Positions 57,559 through 64,000 of a stretch of 64,000 bases of DNA are shown here, one piece after another. The DNA comes from Metabacillus bambusae. Its GTDB lineage: Bacteria; Bacillota; Bacilli; Bacillales; Bacillaceae. A program made the translations under genes and the position numbers. The stretch lies in the NCBI RefSeq assembly GCF_017497975.1, contig NZ_JAGDEL010000009.1:1-64000 (forward strand), written 5' to 3'. The notes under the pieces were generated by a model. That model was given only the letters and a program-made list of their open reading frames with translations. It was not told the origin of the DNA and did no database searches. The first letter of the stretch is position 1. Every line of letters begins with the position of its first letter.

Positions 57559-58428
57559 GACAACTTAATTTATTCTCTTATTTTTAACGGTTATAAAGCT
57601 TGATATAAGTTTTTGTGTGAAGGTAATTTGCGAGGGATTATTTTAGTTTTGCAACATCCCTACTCCAATATTACCTTTGCTCTAACATGTATAATATCGG
57701 AGTAGACTTGAAATACTTGAAATCTGTATTATGTCAAAGTTTCACATTATTTTAAGGCACTTTTAAACTTGGTTGTTTTTCCGCGGGCTCTCTTGGACTC
57801 GCACTCCCCCAGGAGTCTCACGTATCCGTCCCAATTAACAAAGTGCCAAAATCAACAGTGAGCTTTAACAGAACCTATTTAAAGCTTGCATATATATAGA
57901 AATTGAATTGCTGTTAGAAATAGTGGTGTCATTTAATCGAATATCCCCGTCAGTTCCTTCTTATGTCATGAGGCACATAGAATTCATATTATTAAACAAT
58001 ATTTACTTTTAAGAGATAAAAAGTAATAGATTTTGTTCTTTGTTTTATTGCCAAGCTCAACATCCACTGAACTTCACACGCCTCATTACGATCAGTCAAC
58101 AATGAATCGCTCATGATTTTCGTGTTTACTATAGCCGAAATTAACGCACAGTAAAATCCACTTAAGCTAGTTTGAATCGAAGAATGAAAGAGAAGGTGGG
58201 GGATAACTTGTACGTTTAGCAAGTCTCACTTTATTTCATACGAAGTACTCTGGATCATAATACTTCGATAAACGGGATTTCCGCTTTCTTATAAATCCTT
58301 GGTCAAACCTATAATATTGTCTAAACCTAGCTTCTCTACAAAAACAATAGAATTATTTAATTAGCGACACTTTTTGCATATGAGTAAAAAGAAAGAGAAA
58401 ACCATGTCGAAGGGAAAGGGGAAATAGA
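57559..58428. other. Non-coding stretch between the two arrays, 870 bp
   Basis: Apart from the divergent MITE-like repeat at about 57751-57884, I recognise nothing. A minus-strand frame at 57992-58222 (76 codons) has no ribosome binding site and no family. Confidence 0.5.
57751..57884. repeat. MITE-like repeat, divergent subfamily, copy 2 (shortened)
   Basis: The right part (AGGAGTCTCACGTATCCGTC, then ATCAACAGTGAGCTTTAACAG) is nearly the same as in the copy at 35453-35636. The left part has lost about 50 bp of the core. It splits the space between the two octamer arrays. Confidence 0.7.
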
Positions 58429-58554
58429 GGTTTACGTCGATGTATACAAGTATACGAAATGTTTTCTTTTTGAATACAAAAGTGTTTACTTGTTTGCAAA
58501 TCTGTAAACTTGTTGGTGTGTAAGGTTGTAAACACTTTTGTCTATTTGTATACA
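58429..58554. repeat. Phased octamer array, candidate centromere half 2
   Basis: TGTWTACA-like octamers start at 58429, 58441, 58449, 58460, 58471, 58483, 58491, 58503, 58511, 58519, 58527 and 58547. The first seven use steps 12-8-11-11-12-8, the same as the array at 57371. The array ends 134 bp before parM. Confidence 0.75.
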
Positions 58555-58556
58555 AA

Positions 58557-58576
58557 CTAGAAAACTTGTTTTCTAG
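58557..58576. promoter_or_regulatory. Perfect palindrome upstream of parM
   Basis: CTAGAAAAC and GTTTTCTAG are exact inverted repeats around TT, between the octamer array and parM. It may be an operator or a ParR site. No T tract follows. Confidence 0.5.
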
Positions 58577-58688
58577 TTGAACACAACTAAAGTAATATTG
58601 ACGATTATCTTCGACTGCTTTAACCTTGAATTAAATAGATAAGGTATATTCTTATACTTTATTTATTTTATATGAAAGGAATGATTGG

Positions 58689-59876
58689 ATGAGTACTAGT
58701 AGAATTGCAGCAATAGACGTTGGAAATGATTGCGTAAAAGCATTATTTGGAAAATTAGATTTTAACCTGTACATACCGAATGTAATTGCAAGAGATACAG
58801 AAGATCGACCAGTCATTGGAATAGAAGAATTAAATGAAAAAGATCCTTTAGATGGAATTCACATTCGAGTTCACTCCCCTGCCTTAAAAGAAAATAACGT
58901 TATTTATCGTGTTGGGAATTTAGCAACAAAGAGTGACAATCCAAATGAGCTTGATCCTGGTAGCAGTAAATCAGAAGAAGATCAGACTTTAGTTATGCTT
59001 TTTGCCTCATTAGCATTAGACGCAGTGAGAGAACAAAATTCAGGGATTTTCAAAAAAACAGGCAATGTAATTGATGCAAGTTACACGCTGGGAACTGGTT
59101 TACCTCTACGCGAAGTTAAAGAAGGTAAGGATGTAGGCTATCGCTCACAGCTATTAAGTTCAGTTCATCAAGTTGAATTTTTAGTAACTCCTAAATATCA
59201 AGGAATTAAAGTGAATATAAAGTTTGATGAAGTAAAGGTTTACCCAGAAGGATTTGCAGCTTATATCAATCTAGTAATGGATAATGAGTTAAATATCATT
59301 AACCGTGATCTTATTGATAAAAGAATTCTTATCCAAGATATTGGGGGATTATCAACAGATGTTGCTGTCATTAAAAATCGCAATGTAGATGATGATAAAG
59401 CTCAAGGCTTTAATATTGGAGTATCTGAAGCGCTTGAATCTATTAGAGAAGAAATTCGTACAAAGCATGGCGTAGAGTTAGATAGTCGTAGAGATGTTGT
59501 TGAAATCATTACACGAAAAAACGACCGAAACCATATCATGGTTAAAGGAAGTCGGACAAGTGTTCATGATATTACAGATCGTATTCTTTTAGAGTTGGCT
59601 AAAAAGCAATATCGCCACTTACGTAATGTATGGCAGAAAAACTCCCAAACGGAAATCTGTTACTTCATTGGTGGCGGAGCAATGGTATTAAAAGACTATA
59701 TTAAAATGTTAAATAATAGTTTAGATGGTTATAACATTGAGTTTTTTGAAGATGAAAAAGAAAGCATTTGGATGATGGCAAATGCTTACTATAAATTAAT
59801 TTCTGATTATGCAAGAAAGAATAATAATACAAACACAAATGCAAAAAAGGTAGAGAAACAACCAGTACAAAAATAG
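58689..59876 (+). CDS. Actin-like partition ATPase (ParM/StbA family)
   Basis: The protein has 395 residues with the actin-fold nucleotide motifs in order: phosphate-1 IAAIDVGNDCVKALFG (6-21), phosphate-2 ILIQDIGGLSTDVAVI (213-228) and the adenosine motif CYFIGGGAMVLKDYI (324-338). The C-terminal 20 residues are polar (Asn/Lys-rich). Such proteins form filaments that push apart plasmid copies tied to them by ParR. It belongs to the Gram-positive plasmid ParM/Alp group rather than to MreB/Mbl cell-shape actins (no membrane helix, no MreB motifs). AAAGGAATGATTGG precedes the ATG. A DNA-binding partner follows nine bases later. Confidence 0.9.
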   Translation: MSTSRIAAIDVGNDCVKALFGKLDFNLYIPNVIARDTEDRPVIGIEELNEKDPLDGIHIRVHSPALKENNVIYRVGNLATKSDNPNELDPGSSKSEEDQTLVMLFASLALDAVREQNSGIFKKTGNVIDASYTLGTGLPLREVKEGKDVGYRSQLLSSVHQVEFLVTPKYQGIKVNIKFDEVKVYPEGFAAYINLVMDNELNIINRDLIDKRILIQDIGGLSTDVAVIKNRNVDDDKAQGFNIGVSEALESIREEIRTKHGVELDSRRDVVEIITRKNDRNHIMVKGSRTSVHDITDRILLELAKKQYRHLRNVWQKNSQTEICYFIGGGAMVLKDYIKMLNNSLDGYNIEFFEDEKESIWMMANAYYKLISDYARKNNNTNTNAKKVEKQPVQK

Positions 59877-59885
59877 GGTGGTCTT

Positions 59886-60503
59886 ATGAATAAAAAGGGC
59901 TCAGCAAGTATACAAAGGGGACAAGCAATTACATTTCGTCTTCCTTCAGATACACCTGATCATATCCTAAAGCAACTGCAAAAGTTAAAAGAAACAGAGA
60001 GAAGAAACTTTTCTAGCAAAATGGCAGAGTTTATTTTGGAGGGTGTTAATAGCTCATTATCGAAAGAGAGAGAAACGGTAACACTTCCATTACCAAAACA
60101 ATTAAGTAAAGACCAAAAAAATTGGTTAAAACACTCCCATTCAGAAGCTATGTTAGGGAGTATCGTCTATCAATTGTTAGCTGATCCAATTCGTGCAACA
60201 TCAATTTTGGCATCGCTTAATAGTAATGCTTTGGATATTAATGAAGCACTGTATTTGCAAGAGGACAAACAAGAAGAAATAGAAGATAACTTTATAATTC
60301 CAGCAGAATCAAGCATCGATGTTGAACAAGAGGAACCGCAAGAGGTTCCTCTTGCTATTGATGATGAACTGGATAATGATTTAATGAATTTTGATTGGGA
60401 AAAGGCTAGACAGGAACAAGCTGCAACAGAAGAAGATCAAGAAGAAGAGACAGAAAGCGTAGAAGACCTTCTTGGAGGATTTCTAGCTAATATGAATAAA
60501 TGA
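59886..60503 (+). CDS. ParR-like centromere-binding adaptor
   Basis: The product has 205 residues. The N-terminal part (about 9-55) reads as a ribbon-helix-helix: strand QAITFRLP, then helices HILKQLQKLKETER and SSKMAEFILEGVN. A middle helical part follows, and the last 70 residues are strongly acidic (EEDQEEETESVEDLLGGFLANMNK). DNA-binding N-terminus and acidic C-terminus that touches the filament is the ParR layout, and it follows the actin gene directly, as parR follows parM. I could not name a close homologue, so ParR is inferred from layout and place. Confidence 0.75.
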   Translation: MNKKGSASIQRGQAITFRLPSDTPDHILKQLQKLKETERRNFSSKMAEFILEGVNSSLSKERETVTLPLPKQLSKDQKNWLKHSHSEAMLGSIVYQLLADPIRATSILASLNSNALDINEALYLQEDKQEEIEDNFIIPAESSIDVEQEEPQEVPLAIDDELDNDLMNFDWEKARQEQAATEEDQEEETESVEDLLGGFLANMNK

Positions 60504-60730
60504 TCCAAAAGCATTCTGTACAAACCGAACAAATAAGAAGCAGGACTAATCCTTAAAACTCGGTGCATAGATTTCTTATCATAAACTTCAGCCTGATGAA
60601 TATAAGTGTAATAAATTAAATTTTTCAGAGGAATGAACAGGAATTTTTTTGAAAATGGATTGACAGAAACAAATGGAAAATTATACAATAAAAAGGGTAA
60701 ATTAAATTACAAGAAATGGAGGGTTACAAA

Positions 60731-60808
60731 ATGAAAAAGGTAAAAGGCAACATTATTCATCAAATTTCATATTGCTACGTGACCCGCCAAGAGTTGTACA
60801 TAGGCTAA
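60731..60808 (+). CDS. Leader peptide of 25 residues upstream of bmrCD
   Basis: ATG follows TGGAGGG at ideal distance. The peptide starts MKKVKGNIIHQISY and ends TRQELYIG. Its last codons include TGTACATA (60795-60802), which pairs with TATGTACA at 60836-60843, and a terminator follows at 60896. In B. subtilis bmrCD is controlled by translation of the upstream small gene bmrB through attenuation. This frame is the best candidate for that role. Confidence 0.65.
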   Translation: MKKVKGNIIHQISYCYVTRQELYIG

Positions 60809-60926
60809 CCTTTCTTGTAAAAAAGCTACCCTTATTATGTACATTTAACGCAGGTTACTATTTAAGTGACGTGCGTTTATTTTGTGTCTTTTTATGACAT
60901 CGTGCGATTACGCATGATGTCTTTTT
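60795..60926 (+). promoter_or_regulatory. Attenuator of bmrCD
   Basis: An early hairpin (TGTACATA with TATGTACA) overlaps the leader peptide end. The terminator GACATCGTGCG-ATTA-CGCATGATGTC followed by TTTTT is at 60896-60926. A ribosome stalled in the leader would block the first hairpin, and a switch to read-through is likely. The alternative antiterminator pairing is not obvious to me. Confidence 0.65.
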
Positions 60927-61063
60927 GTGTTTTTAGGGCTCTTTTTTAATAGTTTGCTGTATTTATCTAATAAAACAACCTTAATTTAAATACCGAGCAT
61001 TTTGCTCGTTTATATAGATATACCCGTTAAGAATGGGATGAATTTTTGAAAGGAGTTTTTGAG

Positions 61064-61117
61064 ATGGAAAAAGAAAAGGTGATTCGTATTTATTTAGATT
61101 GGATGAAAGGTGGCTAA
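61064..61117 (+). CDS. Second small reading frame, 17 residues, before bmrC
   Basis: ATG follows AAAGGAG at a slightly long distance. The peptide is MEKEKVIRIYLDWMKGG. It lies after the terminator and 41 bp before bmrC. It may be a second translated leader or a remnant of a longer one. Confidence 0.45.
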   Translation: MEKEKVIRIYLDWMKGG

Positions 61118-61158
61118 CAACATATATTTACTTTTAATAATAGGGGAGGGACCTTTCA

Positions 61159-62907
61159 GTGTTCTCAGTATTTAAGAAAATAAGTTGGTTTTTTAAACAG
61201 TATTGGAAACGATACACAGTTGCGATTACTTTATTAATCATTGTTAGTATATTAGATGTTATTCCACCTAAAATTATCGGAATTGCGATTGATGATATTC
61301 AATTTGGGCAGATGACTGGTGAACGCTTACGTGAGTTACTAGTTTACTTTGGTGCACTTATTGTTTTGAGCTATGGCATAACCTACGTATGGATGTACCA
61401 GTTATTCGGAGGAGCTCATTTAATCGAGAGAATCTTAAGGTATCGCTTTATGAGGCATTTATTATCGATGACTCCTAGCTTTTATGAAAAGAATCGAACA
61501 GGCGATTTAATGGCAAGAGCGACAAATGATTTGAAGGCGATTTCAATGACAGCAGGCTTCGGGATTTTAACCTTAATTGATTCCACCATTTTTATGATTA
61601 TTATTATCATCGTGATGAGCTTCACGATTAGTTTGAAGCTTACACTTGCTGCTCTTTTACCACTGCCACTAATGGCAATTGCAATTAATTATTATGGAAA
61701 GCTTATTCACCAACGTTTCACAGTCGCTCAAAATGCCTTTGGTGATTTGAATGACAATGTTCTTGAGTCAATTGCAGGTGTTAGAGTTATCCGTGCATAT
61801 GTACAGGAAAAAGCTGATGAAAAACGCTTTAATGACATGACAGAGGATGTTTATAACAAAAATATTGCTGTTGCGAAGGTTGATGCTTTATTTGAACCTA
61901 CCATAAAAATTCTTGTTGGTTTAAGCTATGTAATTGGTCTTGGCTATGGTGCTTATCTAGTCTTTCATCAAATCATCACATTAGGAGAATTAATTAGCTT
62001 TAACATTTATTTAGGAATGTTAATTTGGCCAATGTTTGCTGTTGGTGAGCTTATCAATATCCTTCAGCGTGGAAATGCTTCACTAGATCGAGTAAATGAA
62101 ATCCTTACTTATGAAGCAGACGTGAAGGATCACGACAATCCTGATGAAGTAACTGTAGCAGAGTCGATTGTATTTTCAAATGTTACATTTCGTTACCCAA
62201 CCTCAACAAATGACAACTTAAAAAACGTTTCGTTACATGTGAAAAGAGGCGAAACAATCGGAGTTGTTGGCAAAACAGGTAGTGGAAAGACTACTTTGTT
62301 AAAACAGCTGTTACGGGAGTATCCATTGGGGACTGGACAATTAAAAGTATCAGGTATACCGCTAGAAGCTATTGCGATTGACAGCGTCCATTCCTGGGTT
62401 GGGTATGTACCACAAGAGCAAATTCTTTTTTCACGAACGATCAGAGAAAATCTTCAGTTTGGAAAAGAAGAAGTGAGTGAAAAGGAAATTGATAATGCGC
62501 TACACTTAGCTGCCTTTAATAATGATCTAGCTATTTTACCAAAAGGGTTAGATACACTTGTTGGTGAGAAGGGTGTTGCATTATCAGGTGGTCAGAAGCA
62601 GCGGATTTCAATTGCAAGGGCATTAATTAAAGATCCAGAAATTTTATTACTTGATGATGCTATGTCTGCTGTGGATGGAAAAACTGAGGCGAAGATTATT
62701 GAGAATATTCGTAAGGAAAGAGCTGGAAAAACAACATTTATTACAGCACATCGGCTATCAGCTGTTCAGCATGCTGATTGGATTGTTGTAATGGATGAAG
62801 GGGAAATTGTGGAGGAAGGAACACACGAAAAGCTCCTAAAAGAGGGAAAATGGTATAAAGAGCAATTTGATCGGCAGCAGTCTGATTCCTATGGAGAGGT
62901 GAGTTAA
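61159..62907 (+). CDS. bmrC: Heterodimeric multidrug ABC exporter subunit BmrC
   Basis: The protein has 582 residues: a six-helix export domain (1 to about 310) and an ABC domain with Walker A GKTGSGKTT (from about 371), signature LSGGQKQRISIARAL and Walker B ILLLDD. The residue after the Walker B Asp is Asp500 instead of the usual Glu, as in B. subtilis BmrC, so this site is the degenerate one of the pair. With BmrD it expels drugs such as those that inhibit ribosomes. GTG start behind GGGAGGGA. The next gene starts directly after the stop. Confidence 0.93.
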   Translation: MFSVFKKISWFFKQYWKRYTVAITLLIIVSILDVIPPKIIGIAIDDIQFGQMTGERLRELLVYFGALIVLSYGITYVWMYQLFGGAHLIERILRYRFMRHLLSMTPSFYEKNRTGDLMARATNDLKAISMTAGFGILTLIDSTIFMIIIIIVMSFTISLKLTLAALLPLPLMAIAINYYGKLIHQRFTVAQNAFGDLNDNVLESIAGVRVIRAYVQEKADEKRFNDMTEDVYNKNIAVAKVDALFEPTIKILVGLSYVIGLGYGAYLVFHQIITLGELISFNIYLGMLIWPMFAVGELINILQRGNASLDRVNEILTYEADVKDHDNPDEVTVAESIVFSNVTFRYPTSTNDNLKNVSLHVKRGETIGVVGKTGSGKTTLLKQLLREYPLGTGQLKVSGIPLEAIAIDSVHSWVGYVPQEQILFSRTIRENLQFGKEEVSEKEIDNALHLAAFNNDLAILPKGLDTLVGEKGVALSGGQKQRISIARALIKDPEILLLDDAMSAVDGKTEAKIIENIRKERAGKTTFITAHRLSAVQHADWIVVMDEGEIVEEGTHEKLLKEGKWYKEQFDRQQSDSYGEVS

Positions 62908-64000
62908 ATGAAACAAAAAACAACTGGAAGACGCCTCCTTCATTACGCACTTCTCTACAAAAAAACTATTATAGTAGCTCTTGCGATGCTAACATTTGCT
63001 GTTGCAGCTGAGCTTACAGGGCCCTTCCTTGCAAAAAAGATGATTGATGACCACATGATAGGGATTGAAAGCCCTTGGGTTGAAGTGACAAATAAGGATG
63101 ATCAAGCTGTTCTGTATAACGAGCATTATTTCAAACGAAGTTCGGATGTTACAGAAGAAAACTCTTTGGGGGATGCCGAGATACAAATTGTCCAAGTAGG
63201 ACGTTCCTTTTATGTAACCAAGGAGCATCTCCCTTTTGACGGCGAGAGATCAATTAGTGGCGACATGCTAACAATATCAAATGGTTCTGACGAAGTAAGT
63301 TATGAAATAGATAAATTAAACCAACAGGAGTTATTTGCATTTTATCAACCTGAAATCAAACCAATTATTCTCCTGCTTAGTTTTTATGTTGGTTTGCTTT
63401 TTATTGCAGCATTTTTCCAATATGGAAAATCACTCATGCTTCAAAAAGCAGCTAATCGTATTATCCAAAAAATGAGAACCGATGTGTTTGAGCATATACA
63501 AAGAGTTCCAATCAACTATTTCGATAATCGACCAGCTGGAAAAATTGTTTCACGTGTAACAAATGATACTGAAGCAATTAGAGAGCTATATGTAAAAGTT
63601 CTAGCGACCTTTTTTACAAGTGGTATCTATATGACAGGTATCTTTGTGGCATTGTTTTTCCTTGATCAAAAGCTTGCGTTGATTACACTGCTCTTGGTTC
63701 CAATCATAATAATTTGGACGTTGCTATATCGAAAGATTGCCTCAAAGTATAATCATTTAATCCGAACAAGGGTAAGTGACATTAATGGGATCATTAATGA
63801 ATCCATACAAGGAATGCCAATTATTCGTGCATTTCGACGTAAGGAACAAACAATGAAGGAATTTGAGACGTTAAACGAGGAACACTTTATTTATCAAAAT
63901 AAGTTACTTAGCTTAAATTCAATGACCTCTCATAACTTAGTTAATGTCCTTCGTAATGTAACGTTTGTTGTGTTAATTTGGTATTTTGGCGGGCAATCGA
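62908..64000 (+). CDS. bmrD: Heterodimeric multidrug ABC exporter subunit BmrD (partial)
   Basis: The frame is open from ATG at 62908 to the window end (364 codons), behind GAGAGGTGAG and immediately after bmrC. The visible part is the membrane domain: AELTGPFLAKKMIDDHMIGIE near the start, an extra extracellular domain (about 50-145) typical of BmrD, then ANRIIQKMRTDVFEHIQRVPINYFD and NDTEAIRELYVKVL. The ATPase domain lies beyond the window. Resemblance to B. subtilis YheH/BmrD is strong throughout. Confidence 0.93.
   Translation, partial: MKQKTTGRRLLHYALLYKKTIIVALAMLTFAVAAELTGPFLAKKMIDDHMIGIESPWVEVTNKDDQAVLYNEHYFKRSSDVTEENSLGDAEIQIVQVGRSFYVTKEHLPFDGERSISGDMLTISNGSDEVSYEIDKLNQQELFAFYQPEIKPIILLLSFYVGLLFIAAFFQYGKSLMLQKAANRIIQKMRTDVFEHIQRVPINYFDNRPAGKIVSRVTNDTEAIRELYVKVLATFFTSGIYMTGIFVALFFLDQKLALITLLLVPIIIIWTLLYRKIASKYNHLIRTRVSDINGIINESIQGMPIIRAFRRKEQTMKEFETLNEEHFIYQNKLLSLNSMTSHNLVNVLRNVTFVVLIWYFGGQS

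Larger units (their letters stand above)
60504..61158. other. Leader region of bmrCD, 655 bp
   Basis: It contains two short reading frames with strong ribosome binding sites (60731, 61064), a hairpin over the first one's end, a terminator at 60896-60926 and a small hairpin at 60993-61008 (CGAGCA and GCTCG). From 60504 to 60700 nothing was recognised. No terminator for parR is evident. Confidence 0.5.

Noticed and set aside
57338-57568. Short coding frames on both strands within the octamer array
   Set aside because: The frames come from repeated TGTTTACA-type words rich in Cys/Val/Thr codons and lack start signals.
57992-58222. Possible transposase remnant on the minus strand
   Set aside because: I could not identify any DDE motif or insertion-sequence ends, and the frame lacks a ribosome site.
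58353-58555. Minus-strand frames of 60-64 codons in the second array
   Set aside because: Same reason as for the first array: the product is just translated repeats.

Overview
The window is low-GC, Gram-positive DNA with strong Shine-Dalgarno sequences, several TTG/GTG starts, SigA-, Fur-, PerR- and CcpA-type sites, an S-box riboswitch, and gene sets laid out as in Bacillus subtilis (gntRKPZ, sigY-yxlCDEFG, yfiY/yfiZ-yfhA, bglPH, bmrCD). It looks like the chromosome of a Bacillaceae species outside the B. subtilis group. The ordinary housekeeping and metabolic content argues against a plasmid. I saw no rRNA, tRNA, CRISPR array, phage or intact transposase.

Layout. 0.2-6.2 kb: a three-domain GH18 / polysaccharide deacetylase / GT2 membrane protein and a secreted GH30 glycosidase. 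7-11 kb: a glycerate module (CdaR-type regulator, GntP-type permease, glycerate kinase). 11-15 kb: a membrane protein, an L,D-transpeptidase and an aquaglyceroporin. 15-19.4 kb: a beta-glucoside PTS with its GntR/UTRA regulator. 19.8 kb: a decayed fragment of a second glycerate locus. 20-23.5 kb: unknown proteins and a BCCT transporter. 23.9-29.1 kb: the gluconate operon gntRKPZ with operator and cre. 29.5-31.6 kb: ahpCF. 32.2-35.4 kb: a Fur-controlled siderophore uptake set. 36-42 kb: a TRM11-like methyltransferase, S-box-controlled metT, a nucleoside transporter and an MFS exporter. 43.5-46.6 kb: the sigY operon. 46.8-49.6 kb: menA and a peptide transporter. 49.9-56 kb: a sigma-54 activator with its likely target operon (Fe-ADH, GntP-type permease, CoA-acylating aldehyde dehydrogenase). 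56.4 kb: an SDR. 57.2-60.5 kb: an actin-type (ParM/ParR-like) partition system with two phased repeat arrays. 60.7-64 kb: bmrCD behind a leader-peptide attenuator, with bmrD cut by the window end.

Most of the metabolic content is sugar-acid and sugar uptake: three different GntP-family permeases, each beside its own regulator or enzymes, plus the PTS. The sigma-54 cluster would fit import of a 3-hydroxy acid, oxidation to a semialdehyde and conversion to acyl-CoA, but the substrate is inferred.

The most unusual feature is the parMR locus. Two arrays of about eight octamers (TGTWTACA-like) lie about 1.06 kb apart, and both use the start-to-start spacing 12-8-11-11-12-8, which keeps every site on one face of the helix. 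They are good candidates for a split centromere (parC) around a partition system that appears to be chromosomal. Other points are a MITE family with visible 4-bp target duplications (three copies), a nested-palindrome repeat sitting between a sigma-54 promoter and its putative enhancer sites, and a deletion-fused relic of the glycerate genes.
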